From: Methylobacterium sp. GXS13
Lineage (GTDB): Bacteria > Pseudomonadota > Alphaproteobacteria > Rhizobiales > Beijerinckiaceae
Assembly: GCF_001455965.1 (NCBI RefSeq)
Contig: NZ_LKKO01000059.1
Span: 1-33,792 of the forward strand
Length of the DNA: 33,792 nucleotides
Direction of reading: 5' to 3'
Within the stretch, counting starts at the first letter, position 1, and every line of letters begins with the position of its first letter. Below are positions 1-8,426 of the stretch, piece after piece. The notes under the pieces were generated by a model that searched no databases, was not told the DNA's origin, and saw only the letters and a program-made list of their open reading frames with translations. The translations under genes were made by a program, and so were the position numbers.

Positions 1-347
1 CCGACGGCATCACGCTCGCCCAGGCTCTCGCCAAGGCGCGCGGCCTCTCGGACTTCGCCGCCGATCCGGCCGGAACGTTCATCTTCCGGTTCGAGCCCGC
101 CAGCGTGGTGCGCCGCCTGAACCCGGCCACGAAGCTCACCGGCACGCCGCTGGTCCCGGTGGTCTACCGGATCAACATGCGCGACCCCAACAGCCTGTTC
201 ACCACCCAGGCCTTCCGCATGCGCAACCGCGACCTGATCTACGTCTCGAACGCGCCGTTCACCGAAGTGTCGAAGGTCCTGTCGGTCTTCACCTCCGTGA
301 CCGGGCCGGTCTCCTCGGTCGCGACCGCTTACTATTACGCGAAGTAA
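1..347 (+). CDS. Polysaccharide export protein (Wza/BexD/KpsD type), C-terminal part
   Basis: This is the 3' end of a gene that begins before the window. The frame is open from base 3 to the TAA at 345-347. The visible ~114 residues start DGITLAQAL and contain FRMRNRDLIYVSNAP, then a C-terminal stretch rich in S, T and V ending AYYYAK. The 'Y.I.MRDPNSLFTTQAF.MRNRDLIYVSNAP' pattern is typical of the last SLBB-like domain and C-terminus of outer-membrane polysaccharide export lipoproteins of alphaproteobacteria. In the family these form the outer-membrane channel for capsule or exopolysaccharide. The signal peptide and the Poly_export domain would lie upstream and cannot be seen. Confidence 0.72.
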   Translation, partial: DGITLAQALAKARGLSDFAADPAGTFIFRFEPASVVRRLNPATKLTGTPLVPVVYRINMRDPNSLFTTQAFRMRNRDLIYVSNAPFTEVSKVLSVFTSVTGPVSSVATAYYYAK

Positions 348-509
348 GGACGGGACGACTTCCCGGCGGCCGTGGAAAACAATCGCGTTCCGCAACGTCC
401 TCGCGTATGGGCTTTACCGACGGTTTGGTGCGGAGCGGGAGCGCGCGTACGGAGCCGCATGCCGCCCGCGTCGGTGGCTGCCTCGCGTAAGGATGCTTAG
501 AAAAGCCCG

Positions 510-1646
510 ATGAAGATCGGACGCGTCGTCTCCGCCCGCGGGCTGTTCCGGCCCACGCTGATCCCCTTGAGCCTGTGTCTCGCGCTCCTGTCGGCCGGGC
601 CGGCTTCGGCCGATGTCGTGGTCGGCGTGGCGGTCCCGCGCTCGGGTCCCTACGTCGCCGTGGGCGAGCAGGTGCTGCGCGGCGTCGAGGCCGCGGCCCG
701 GGACGCCAACGCCATGGGCGGGCTCGACGGCCAGCCCGTGACCCTCGACGTCCAGGACGACGCCTGCGACTCGAACACCGCCACCGCGGTGGCCAACCAC
801 TTCGTGCGCTCCGACGTGCACCTCGTCGTCGGCCATGTCTGCTCGAACGCCTCGATCGCGGCCTCCGACATCTACGCCCAGAACGGCGTCGTGATGATCA
901 GTGCGGCCTCGGTCTCGGCCCGGCTGACCGACCGGGGGCTGCCGAACGTCTTCCGGGTCTGCGGGCGGGACGACGATCAGGCCCGCCTGTCGGCCGCGGT
1001 GCTCGCGGAGCGGTTCCGCGACCGCAAGATCGCGCTGATCCAGGACCCGACTCCCGCCTCCCGGACGTTGGCGGCGGCCACCAAGGACAACCTCAACCGG
1101 ATCGGCATCAACGAAACCCTGTCCCTGTCGTTCGTACCGAGCGACGCGGACGATGCCGCCCTGGTGGACCGGCTCAAGAACGCGGGGATCGAGGTGGTGT
1201 ATTACGGTGGCGACGCCACCGAGATGGGCCGCCTCGTGAAGATCGCCGCCGATCGCGGCTATCGCCCGCAATGGTTCGGCACCTCGGCCATCGCCACGCC
1301 GGACTTCGCCAAGATCGCCGGGCCGGCGAGCAACGGCGTGCTGATGACCTTCTACCTCGATCCGAGCCGGCAGCCTGCCGCCGCCAGCGTCGTGAAGGCG
1401 TTCAAGGCCGAGGGCATCGATCCCACCGGTTCGACGATCTACGGCTACGCGGCGATGCAGGCGTTGGTCGCGGCGGGTAATTTCGCGCATTCGGCCGACC
1501 CGAAGCCGATCGCCCAGGCGCTCCATACGGAGCGGTTCGACCTCGTGCTCGGCACGGTCGGGTTCGATTCCAAGGGCGACGTCACCGCCCAGGGCTACGT
1601 CCTCTATGTCTGGAAGGACGGGAGCTTTACCCCTGCGGGGAAGTGA
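510..1646 (+). CDS. Branched-chain amino-acid type ABC transporter substrate-binding protein (LivJ-like)
   Basis: The 378-residue product has a Sec signal peptide (about residues 1-34, ending PASA) and a periplasmic type I binding fold (Peripla_BP_6). Supporting segments are VVGVAVPRSGPYVAVGEQ near the start of the mature chain, an ARDANAMGGLDG helix, and VVGHVCSNASIAAS. Cys86 and Cys111 are placed like the disulfide pair of LivJ/LivK. The length is normal for the family. No permease (LivHM) or ATPase (LivGF) gene is adjacent, so the transport partners must be elsewhere and the ligand cannot be inferred. The ATG at 510 gives a complete signal peptide; only a weak purine-rich tract lies upstream. 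Confidence 0.88.
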   Translation: MKIGRVVSARGLFRPTLIPLSLCLALLSAGPASADVVVGVAVPRSGPYVAVGEQVLRGVEAAARDANAMGGLDGQPVTLDVQDDACDSNTATAVANHFVRSDVHLVVGHVCSNASIAASDIYAQNGVVMISAASVSARLTDRGLPNVFRVCGRDDDQARLSAAVLAERFRDRKIALIQDPTPASRTLAAATKDNLNRIGINETLSLSFVPSDADDAALVDRLKNAGIEVVYYGGDATEMGRLVKIAADRGYRPQWFGTSAIATPDFAKIAGPASNGVLMTFYLDPSRQPAAASVVKAFKAEGIDPTGSTIYGYAAMQALVAAGNFAHSADPKPIAQALHTERFDLVLGTVGFDSKGDVTAQGYVLYVWKDGSFTPAGK

Positions 1647-1677
1647 CCGCCGAGCCCTGGCGCTCTCCTGACGCCGC

Positions 1678-2247
1678 CTACCCCCGCTCGGCGGCGTCGA
1701 CCTCCAGGCCGCGTCCCAGCCCGCGCAGCAGCTCGGCGAGGTGCGGCCGGACCCGCAACTGGACTCCGTGGAGCTGGCGGACCGCCTCGCTGAGCCGGCC
1801 CTCGCGACCGAGCATCGCATCCGCGAAGCCGATCATCCGGGCGTTGGGCCAGGCCGGCTCGCGCAGGGCGTGAAGGCGGGCCACCAGGGCCTCGGCCGGA
1901 CTCTCCGGCGCGGCCTGGGCGAACAGCATCAGCAGCGCCGCCGTGGAGCGCGACAGGCCGTAATGGCAATGGACCAGCAGATGGCCGGCGCCATCGAGGT
2001 TGCGACCGAAGCCGAGGATCGCCGCGACATGCTCGGGCTCGGGCGGCACGAGGCCCTCGCCGGGGCCGAGGCAGTCGTGGAAATGCAGGGTCGTGCGGGC
2101 ATGGGCGCCGAAGGTGCCGAACGCCTCCGGCTCGGGGGTGCCGGGGTCGAGCAGGGACAGGACGTGGCTGACCCCGCGCGTGCCGTGGCCGGCCAGCTCC
2201 TCCAGGCCGCAGACGGTATGCAGGGTGACTTCAGGCTCGGATCGCAT
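1678..2247 (-). CDS. Cx5R protein-tyrosine-phosphatase-like protein
   Basis: The ATG at 2247 gives 189 residues; an upstream start at 2304 would add an Arg-rich tail with little support. The signature loop is HCHYGLSRST, with Cys94 and Arg100 in CX5R spacing, followed by a helix (AALLMLFAQ). A preceding HFHD at about residues 55-58 could hold the general-acid Asp. This is the layout of small dual-specificity/tyrosine-phosphatase-like proteins common in Rhizobiales. It would hydrolyse phosphate monoesters in the cytoplasm; the substrate is unknown. It is convergent with the binding-protein gene ending at 1646 and divergent from the gene starting at 2384. Confidence 0.75.
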   Translation of the reverse strand: MRSEPEVTLHTVCGLEELAGHGTRGVSHVLSLLDPGTPEPEAFGTFGAHARTTLHFHDCLGPGEGLVPPEPEHVAAILGFGRNLDGAGHLLVHCHYGLSRSTAALLMLFAQAAPESPAEALVARLHALREPAWPNARMIGFADAMLGREGRLSEAVRQLHGVQLRVRPHLAELLRGLGRGLEVDAAERG

Positions 2248-2383
2248 GGCCGGGCGCGTATCATGGGCGTCGCGCAGTTTCGAGGCGCGACGGCGTCGAG
2301 GCACTCGCGTTTCGAGAACGCAAGCGGACGTGCTACCTGCGCGCCGATCCCCCGCCGGCCGGATGTGGACACGCTGAGACGAG

Positions 2384-3517
2384 ATGCCGTTGGACGAGCC
2401 TCAGAGCGCGCAATCTCCTGTCGGTGGACCGCGCCGCCGCACGATCCTCACAGCCGGCCTCGGCGCGGCGATCGCCGGGCCGCTGGCCGCGCCCGCCCTG
2501 GCGCAGGGCGCCCCCGAGCTGCGCTGGCGCCTGTCCTCGGCCTACGCCAAGAATCTCGACATCCTGTTCGGCGCCCCCGAGGCGTTGAGCCGGATCGTCG
2601 CCGAAGCCACCGACGGCCGCTTCCAGATCCAGGTGCTCGGCCCCGGTGAGCCGGTCCCGGCCGAGACTCTGCTCGACGCCGTGTCGGCCGGCACCGTGGA
2701 GATGGGTCATGGCCCGGCGACCCTCGGCCAGGCCAAGGACCCGACCTTCGCGCTCGCCACCGCGATCCCGTTCGGCCTCAACGCACGGGGCGCCGCCGCC
2801 TGGTGGCAGGCTGGGGGCGCCGCCGAGCTGTTCGCCGAAGTTTTCGCCAAATCCGGTCTGGTCTGCCTGCCGGGGGGCAATACCGGCGCGCAGATGGGCG
2901 GCTGGTTCCGGCGCGAGATCAAGAGCCTCGCCGATCTCCAGGGCCTGAAGTTCCGCATCGGCGGCATGGGCGGCCAGGTGCTCGCCAAGTTCGGCGTCCA
3001 GCCGCAATCCACCCCCGGCCCCGAGATCTACCAGGCGCTGGAATCGAAGAAGCTCGACGCGGCCGAGTGGATCGGCCCCTACGACGACGAGCGGCTCGGC
3101 CTGCAGAAGGTGGCGCCGGTCTACCATTATCCCGGCTTCTGGGAGGGCGGCGCCATGCTGCACTTCTGGTTCAATGCCGAGACGTGGAAGGCGCTGCCCA
3201 AAACCTACCAGGCGATCCTGCGCGCAGCGGCCGCCGAGGTCGGCGCCGAGGTCCAGGCCAAGTACGATGCGCGCAATCCGCAGGCCCTGCGCCGTCTGGT
3301 CGCCGGCGGTGCCCAGCTACGGCCGTTCCCGCAGGACGTGATGGAGGGCGCGCTCAAGAACGCCAATGACGTCTATGCCGAGATCGCCGCCAAGAACGCG
3401 GATTTCCGCCGCGTCTACGAGGCGATGCGCACCTTCCGGAACGAGGAGTATCTCTGGTTCCAGGTGGCCGAATACACCTACGACAACTTCATGATCCGGG
3501 CCCGGGCGCGGGGATAG
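2384..3517 (+). CDS. TRAP transporter solute-binding protein (DctP family), Tat-type signal
   Basis: The product is 377 residues. The N-terminus has a twin-arginine-like signal (GPRRRTILTAGLG, about residues 15-27), a hydrophobic stretch and a likely cleavage after APALA. The mature part is a DctP-fold binding protein: SLADLQGLKFRIGGMGGQVLAK contains the conserved substrate Arg region, followed by AAEWIGPYDDERLGLQKVA and a C-terminal long helix. In the family such proteins deliver carboxylates, often 2-oxo or aromatic acids, to a DctQM permease. No dctQ or dctM is next to it, so it is an orphan binding protein. The size matches the larger Tat-exported subgroup. Confidence 0.87.
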   Translation: MPLDEPQSAQSPVGGPRRRTILTAGLGAAIAGPLAAPALAQGAPELRWRLSSAYAKNLDILFGAPEALSRIVAEATDGRFQIQVLGPGEPVPAETLLDAVSAGTVEMGHGPATLGQAKDPTFALATAIPFGLNARGAAAWWQAGGAAELFAEVFAKSGLVCLPGGNTGAQMGGWFRREIKSLADLQGLKFRIGGMGGQVLAKFGVQPQSTPGPEIYQALESKKLDAAEWIGPYDDERLGLQKVAPVYHYPGFWEGGAMLHFWFNAETWKALPKTYQAILRAAAAEVGAEVQAKYDARNPQALRRLVAGGAQLRPFPQDVMEGALKNANDVYAEIAAKNADFRRVYEAMRTFRNEEYLWFQVAEYTYDNFMIRARARG

Positions 3518-3539
3518 CGAAGTCGTGAAATCCCGGTTT

Positions 3540-3650
3540 CAAAAGGTCGACGACCTTTTGCGGGTGGAGGGCCGACCTCTTCCGTCATCGGGGCTCTGCC
3601 CCGATACCCCGCCAAAGGGCTGAGCCCTTTAGGAACCCGGCCTTTGGCGG
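3540..3650. repeat. Cluster of palindromes between dctP-like and PAP2 genes
   Basis: Three successive inverted repeats fill the 171-bp gap: CAAAAGGTCG/CGACCTTTTG (3540-3560), ATCGGGGC-TCT-GCCCCGAT (3587-3605) and AAAGGGCT-GAG-CCCTTT (3614-3630). An outer GCCAAAGG/CCTTTGGC pair encloses the last one. Only short T runs are present, so simple intrinsic termination is not clear-cut. The GGGGCTCTGCCCC...CCAAAGGGCTGAGCCCTTT pattern resembles REP-like intergenic elements of high-GC alphaproteobacteria. Confidence 0.55.
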
Positions 3651-3688
3651 TGCCAGCCGGGCGCGCATCGACCAGGGAAGGAGACGGC

Positions 3689-5101
3689 ATGATCGGGACC
3701 ATGAGACTCGGCCTGGCGCTGCTCGGGACGGTGCTGCCGCTCCAGGCGCTGGCGCAATCGCCCGCCAACCTCACCGCCCTGCGCGGCCTGGCGCCGGTGG
3801 CCCGACTGCAAGGGAGCCCCGCGGGTAGGGCCGCGCTGGACGCCAACCTGCGGGTGACCGGCGATATCCAGGCCGGCACGCTCAAGCAGCCGGTTCTGCT
3901 GCCGTTTCCCGAGCAGCAGCAACTCGCCCTGCGGGACTGCTTCATCACCGACGGCAACGCCACCGGGCTCGCCGACGGCCTCGGCACGACGCTCGCCACC
4001 GCCTATCAGGCCCGGGCGCGCTACAGCGACTACAAGGCCTTCACCAGCGTGGCGCCGACGGTGGCGGACCTGATCGGCTACACCAACAACGTCACCAAGT
4101 CGGATTCGAATGCCGGCAAGTTCTTCTTCGCCAACGGCACCACCAACGGCAAGAACCCGGTCTCGGCCGAGGCCGCTTCCCTGCTGACGGACGGCACCGT
4201 CACCGACGTGTTCGGCAAGGCCTATGGCCGGCCGGCGCGCAGCCCGGGGGCCGACCGGTTCGGCAACTCCCGGCCGTTCCAGACGCTGCCGGCGCTCCGG
4301 GCCTACCGGGGCGAGGATTATTTCGGCGCGGCGTCCCATTCCCTCGACTGGCTGCGCGGCCCGAAGCAGGATCTCGTCGACAGCCCGTCCTATCCCAGCG
4401 GCCACACGACCTACGGCTACACCGAGTCGCTGATCCTCGCCCTGCTGGTGCCGGAGCGCTACCAGCAGATGATCGCGCGGGCCGCCGAATACGGCAACGA
4501 CCGGATCATCGTCGGGGCGCATTACGCCATGGACGTGATCGGCGGGCGCACGACCTCGCTCCACGCGGTGGCGCATCTGCTCGCCAACGACCCGGCCTAT
4601 GTCGGCCAGATCCGGAAGAACCCCGCCGTGATCGACACGAACGCGACGGACGCGGACAAGCACGTCGGTGTGACCGATTACCAAGCCCTCCTGACGGAGG
4701 CCCGCGCAGCGATGGCCGAGGCTCTCACGGCCGGCTGCGGCGGCACGGTGGCGGCCTGCGCGGCGCGGGACACCGGCCGGTTCAAGGACGAAGCCGCCAA
4801 CGCCGCCTTCTACGAGGCGACCCAGACCTACGGGTTGCCGGTGGTCCATGACGCAACCGCCAACACCCGGGAGGATGTCGCCACAATCGCCCCGGAGGCC
4901 GGCCATCTGCTGACCGCGGCCTTCCCGTCGCTCACGCTCGACGAGGCCAATGCCATCCTGACCGAGACGCAGGGCCCGGGCGGCGGCTTCCTCGACGACG
5001 GCTCCGAATTCGGGGTCTATTCCCGGATCAACCTCTACGCGGCGGCCGGCATGGCGGCGGCGCTGGCGGCGAGCCGGGCGGGGGCGAGCGCGACGCGCTG
5101 A
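3689..5101 (+). CDS. Secreted PAP2-family acid phosphatase
   Basis: The 470-residue product has a signal peptide (residues 1-23, ending ALAQS). The ATG at 3689 is chosen because GGGAAGGAG lies 6-10 bases upstream; an upstream TTG at 3644 would spoil the signal peptide. PAP2/vanadium-haloperoxidase-like motifs are present: RFGNSRP (residues 190-196), PSGH (236-239) and DRIIVGAHYAMD with Arg272, His278 and Asp282. Together they form the phosphate-binding and catalytic site of class A-type nonspecific acid phosphatases. It probably releases phosphate from organic esters in the periplasm. The C-terminal ~180 residues extend past the minimal PAP2 domain, as in the larger bacterial members. Confidence 0.85.
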   Translation: MIGTMRLGLALLGTVLPLQALAQSPANLTALRGLAPVARLQGSPAGRAALDANLRVTGDIQAGTLKQPVLLPFPEQQQLALRDCFITDGNATGLADGLGTTLATAYQARARYSDYKAFTSVAPTVADLIGYTNNVTKSDSNAGKFFFANGTTNGKNPVSAEAASLLTDGTVTDVFGKAYGRPARSPGADRFGNSRPFQTLPALRAYRGEDYFGAASHSLDWLRGPKQDLVDSPSYPSGHTTYGYTESLILALLVPERYQQMIARAAEYGNDRIIVGAHYAMDVIGGRTTSLHAVAHLLANDPAYVGQIRKNPAVIDTNATDADKHVGVTDYQALLTEARAAMAEALTAGCGGTVAACAARDTGRFKDEAANAAFYEATQTYGLPVVHDATANTREDVATIAPEAGHLLTAAFPSLTLDEANAILTETQGPGGGFLDDGSEFGVYSRINLYAAAGMAAALAASRAGASATR

Positions 5102-5225
5102 CGGGGAATGAGAGACGATCCCGCCTGATGGAGATCCGAATCTTTTCCCTCGATCTGGCGGACTGAGGGTCGTTCGATCGACGGACGGGCTTGCAGGCCA
5201 GGACGAGGCGCAGGTCCCCTCTCCC

Positions 5226-5442
5226 GTGGGCTACGATGTTCACACAATGGCTTGCGGAAAGCGCGGCGCGCTCTCCTCCCCCTTGCGGGGAGGTGTTGGA
5301 GGTGGGGGTCGCTCAGAAGGCACCACTGCGCCTTATCCTGCACCACCCCCACCCCTGACCCCTCCCCGCAAGGGGGAGGGGAAATGCGTTGTGTTTCAGA
5401 GGCTTGCGCGAGAACTATCTTGATGTGTGAATCCGCTAGCCC
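5226..5442. repeat. MITE-like palindromic repeat, copy 1
   Basis: The core is an imperfect giant hairpin. CTCCTCCCCCTTGCGGGGAGG on the left pairs with CCTCCCCGCAAGGGGGAGG on the right, and the GGTGGGGGT/ACCCCCACC shoulders extend the stem. The edges carry GGGCTACGAT.TTCACACAATGG and GTGTGAATCCGCTAGCCC, so the unit looks bounded by short inverted ends. It has no convincing coding capacity. The same unit follows immediately with a period of about 219 bp. Confidence 0.75.
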
Positions 5443-5662
5443 GTGCGGGCTACGATATTCACACAATGGCTTGCGGAAAGCGCGACCCACTCTCCTCCCC
5501 CTTGCGGGGAGGAGTTGGAGGTGGGGGTGGTGCAGAAGGCACCGTTAGGCTCGATCCTGCACCACCCCCACCCCTGACCCTTCCCCGCAAGGGGGAGGGG
5601 AAACGCGTTGTGTTTCAGAGGCTTGCGGCAGAGCTTTTTGAAGTGTGAATCCGCTAGCCCGC
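5443..5662. repeat. MITE-like palindromic repeat, copy 2 (tandem)
   Basis: This is a second, nearly identical copy abutting copy 1: TACGAT at 5451 corresponds to TACGAT at 5232. It differs from copy 1 mainly in the loop (GGTGCAGAAGGCACCGTTAGG), which itself forms a small hairpin. The loop is identical to that of the third copy near 29.1 kb. The pair fills the gap between the convergent PAP2 and bciA genes. Confidence 0.75.
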
Positions 5663-5779
5663 CCGGGAGAGGGGGCCTGGCGCGCTCCTTCGAGGCCGGC
5701 TGGAGCGGGCACCTTAGGACGAGGTCGAGGGTCGGAAGGACGGGTCGAGCAATCCCTGAGACGTCCGATACCCGTGCCG

Positions 5780-6784
5780 TCAGAACACGGCGTGGTCGCC
5801 GCGCTCGGCGACGGCCTCGCCTCGGACCACGCGCGCGTAATAAGCGAACAGCGTGTCAGAGCCTGTCGAGGGCGTGGCGCGGGCATCGTAGCGGCCCGTG
5901 GTCGGATCCAGGACGAGCATCGACTCCGTGGCGTAATAGCGCCCGATGCGCGCGAGCTCGGCCTTGGCCGCCAGGGCCGGGACTAGCCGCCCGAGGATGG
6001 ACAGAACGGCGATGATCCCGTCCAGCAGCGCCACCGGCACGTGCCGGAAGCGCGGCGCGCGCCCCAGCAGGGCGAACAGGTGCTCGCCCTGCGCCTTCGG
6101 GGTGATCGCCTCGCCCGGCCCCCCGATCGGGAGGATGCGATTGCGCCGGTCCTCATGGTCGATGCAGTCCGCGAGGTAGCGGCCCAGGTCGTCGTCGCTG
6201 ATCGGCCTGGAGGCGGTCAGCAGCCCGTCGCCGAAGATCAGGAACGGCTTGCCGCGCCGCACCCGATCGATCTGCCCCGAGAGCGATTTGAAGAAGGCCG
6301 TGGGCCGCACGATCGTGTAGGCGAGGCCCGACTCGATCAGCACCCGCTCGAACGCCAGCTTGGCGTGCTGGAAGGCGAGGACCGGCTTCTGCACGCAGAT
6401 CGCCGAGAGCAGGATGACATGCGTGACGCCGGCCGCCCTGGCGGCCTCCAGCGCGTTCACATGCGCCTGATAATCGATCGCCCAGGCATCGTCGGGCAAG
6501 CCGGTGCGCGAGGCGAGACACGAGATCAGGACGTCGAACGGCTCGCCGCGGAGGCCGTCGCGGGCGAGCGAGGCCGGATCGGTCACGTCCGCGACCCGTG
6601 CGGTGGCGCCCGCGGGCAGGGCGGGGGGATCCGCCGGCCCTGACGGGTCGCGGCGCCTGACGAGGCAGACGACCGCGTGACCGCGCGCCGCCAGCGCACG
6701 CACCGTCGCGCGGCCGATCGTGCCGGTACCACCCAGAACGAGGATGCGCCGTGCGGGTGCATCCTCCGGCCGATCCGCCCTCAC
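5780..6784 (-). CDS. bciA: Divinyl (proto)chlorophyllide 8-vinyl reductase, BciA type
   Basis: The GTG at 6784 gives 334 residues. The N-terminus is an NAD(P)-binding Rossmann fold (RILVLGGTGTIGRATV, glycine motif near residues 18-24). The C-terminal half carries family-specific strings: FGDGLLTASRPISDDDLGRYL, RILPIGGPGEAITPKAQGE, and AELARIGRYYATESMLVLDP. These match my memory of BciA, the NADPH-dependent enzyme reducing the C8 vinyl group of divinyl chlorophyllide in bacteriochlorophyll synthesis. The start overlaps the stop of the upstream NHL-protein gene in a GTGA, implying translational coupling. It lies outside any visible photosynthesis cluster. A generic NmrA-like/SDR annotation is the fallback. 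Confidence 0.8.
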   Translation of the reverse strand: MRADRPEDAPARRILVLGGTGTIGRATVRALAARGHAVVCLVRRRDPSGPADPPALPAGATARVADVTDPASLARDGLRGEPFDVLISCLASRTGLPDDAWAIDYQAHVNALEAARAAGVTHVILLSAICVQKPVLAFQHAKLAFERVLIESGLAYTIVRPTAFFKSLSGQIDRVRRGKPFLIFGDGLLTASRPISDDDLGRYLADCIDHEDRRNRILPIGGPGEAITPKAQGEHLFALLGRAPRFRHVPVALLDGIIAVLSILGRLVPALAAKAELARIGRYYATESMLVLDPTTGRYDARATPSTGSDTLFAYYARVVRGEAVAERGDHAVF

Positions 6785-7899
6785 GGCACCCGCTTGCGCA
6801 GCACGAAACTCCCCACCGCCAAGAACTTCTGCGCCCGCTTGCCGGTGTCGACCTCCGTGGTGAACACGTTGCCCTTCGAATCGACTGCAAGGTTGTGGAC
6901 CCAGTGAAACTGGCCCGCCATGCGACCGTTCCGGCCGAAGGCGCCGACCGTCGCGCCGGTGGCGCGCTCGAGGGTGCGGACCTCGTTGTTGGCCCCGTCG
7001 GCGTTGAGCAGGTAGGTCTCGTCGGCGTCCGGCCACAGGGCCAGCTCCCAGACCGAGCCGTTGGCCCGGGTGTTCTTCTCCACGACGAACTCCTTCACGA
7101 AGCTGCCGTCCTTCCGGAACACCTGGATCCGGTTGTTGGTGCGGTCGCAGACATAGACCAGCCCGTCATGGGCGATGCGCACGCAATGGACCGGGTTGGC
7201 GAATTGCTGGCGCGGGGCGGCAGCCGGGTCGTAGGGGCCGAGCTTGTCGTCGGTGGGCGGCTTGCCGTAGGCGCCCCACATCCGCTTGAAAGCCCCGGTG
7301 TCCCGGTCGAACACGATGATGCGGTGGTTGTAGTAGCCGTCCGCCACGTAGACCTCGTTCGCCGCCCCGTCGAAATCGACATTGGCCGGCTTGCCCAGGC
7401 GGCTGGTGTCGCGGCTGTCGGTCTGCGGGCCGGACTTGCCGATCTGCAGGACGAACTTGCCGTCGGGGGTGAATTTCAGGAGCTGGCCGTCCTGGTCGCC
7501 GTTGCCGGCGATCCAGACGAAACCCTTCTCGTCGATCTGGATGCCGTGCTCGTTGGTCGGCCAGTCGTAGCCCTCACCCGGGCCACCCCAGCTGCGCAGC
7601 AGGGTCCCGTCCTGGGCGAATTCGAGCACCGGCGGCGCGGGCTTGCAGCACTTGCTACGCGGCGGATCGAGGCTCGCGGCCTTCTCGTCGTCGGTGAGCG
7701 TGCGCGGCCGCTGGACCACCCAGACATGGTCCTGCGCATCCACGGCGACGCCGGAGGCCTGGCCGAGGATCCAGTCGTTCGGCAGGGGCTTCGGCCAGGA
7801 TGGGTCGACCTCGAAGCGTGGAGCCTCCGCGGCGGCGGCAGGGCCCGCGAGGGCGAGCAGGCAAGCGAGCGCCGGCAGCGCGGTGGAAAGAACCCTCAT
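6781..7899 (-). CDS. Secreted NHL-repeat (SMP-30/PAL-like) beta-propeller protein
   Basis: The 372-residue product has a Sec signal peptide (cut near AAAAEAP, about residue 24). The rest repeats a propeller-blade pattern of NHL proteins: VAVDAQDHVWVVQRP, GIQIDEKGFVWIAGNG, ANVDFDGAANEVYVADGYYNHRI, HDGLVYVCDRTNNRIQVF and LAVDSKGNVFTTE. These resemble the lyase domain of peptidylglycine alpha-amidating enzymes, although the real substrate in bacteria is unknown. Its stop codon overlaps the bciA start by four bases, so the two form an operon. A terminator pointing the same way lies about 107 bp upstream (8007-8034) and would isolate its promoter. Confidence 0.8.
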   Translation of the reverse strand: MRVLSTALPALACLLALAGPAAAAEAPRFEVDPSWPKPLPNDWILGQASGVAVDAQDHVWVVQRPRTLTDDEKAASLDPPRSKCCKPAPPVLEFAQDGTLLRSWGGPGEGYDWPTNEHGIQIDEKGFVWIAGNGDQDGQLLKFTPDGKFVLQIGKSGPQTDSRDTSRLGKPANVDFDGAANEVYVADGYYNHRIIVFDRDTGAFKRMWGAYGKPPTDDKLGPYDPAAAPRQQFANPVHCVRIAHDGLVYVCDRTNNRIQVFRKDGSFVKEFVVEKNTRANGSVWELALWPDADETYLLNADGANNEVRTLERATGATVGAFGRNGRMAGQFHWVHNLAVDSKGNVFTTEVDTGKRAQKFLAVGSFVLRKRVP

Positions 7900-8426
7900 G
7901 GCGTGTCCTCCCGGCGCCTGTCCCGGCGCTCGGCACCAGCATGGCGTCCCGCGCGGCCCGGTGCCAGCGCTACGGCGCCGACGCGGTGACAGATCGGAGC
8001 GGACAGAAAAAAGGCCACTCCCGAAGGAGCGGCCCGAAGTCTAGGGAGGAAACGCCCAAGAAGGGCAGCGGGACGGCGACGCCATCGCCATCCCGCGCTG
8101 CACAATCTGCGCGCGCTGGGAAAAATTACAAGCCCGTCGGGACGGGAACGGCGCCCTTTTTCGCGCCGCCAAAAGGATCGCCGGGGCGCTGTGTCGAAAA
8201 TGTCGCAGCGCTGCCGATGCCCCACAGGACAGATCTCCCGCGCGATGGACCCGAAAAACCGACCGTAAACCCTTAAGGAGCCGGGATTTCGTCGTGGCGG
8301 TTCCATTGCCGGCTGACGATTTCACTGCGGCATTTCATAACGGGCCTCCGGCCGGACGAATTCGATACCCGCTCTAGCTTTCCGGCCAAGTCTTTGTCGG
8401 ATCTGGTGCAAGGAATGCGTGCGGAT
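7900..8426. other. Intergenic region between the NHL/bciA operon and the photolyase gene
   Basis: These 527 bp must contain the divergent promoters of the two flanking transcription units. The only clear structure is the minus-strand terminator at 8007-8034. Minus-strand frames here (for example 8041-8325) lack a convincing ribosome site or a recognisable product, and I see no good coding gene. A small RNA ending at the terminator is possible. Confidence 0.5.
8007..8034 (-). terminator. Intrinsic terminator, UUCG tetraloop, minus strand
   Basis: Read on the minus strand this is GGCCGCTCC-TTCG-GGAGTGGCC followed by TTTTTT. The stem is nine pairs including one G-T wobble, closed by the very stable C(UUCG)G loop, with a clean U tract. 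No minus-strand protein gene lies just upstream of it; the nearest upstream sequence is the intergenic region of the plus-strand photolyase. It may end an unannotated small RNA or block antisense transcription into the NHL/bciA operon. Confidence 0.85.

Noticed and set aside
414..1820. 468-residue minus-strand open frame
   Set aside because: Arg/Gly/Asp/His-rich shadow of the LivJ-like gene; no ribosome site or family motif. The plus-strand product is clearly real.
8041..8325. 94-residue minus-strand ORF before the terminator
   Set aside because: Arg/Ser/Pro-rich with no ribosome site or family resemblance; an sRNA explains the terminator at least as well.
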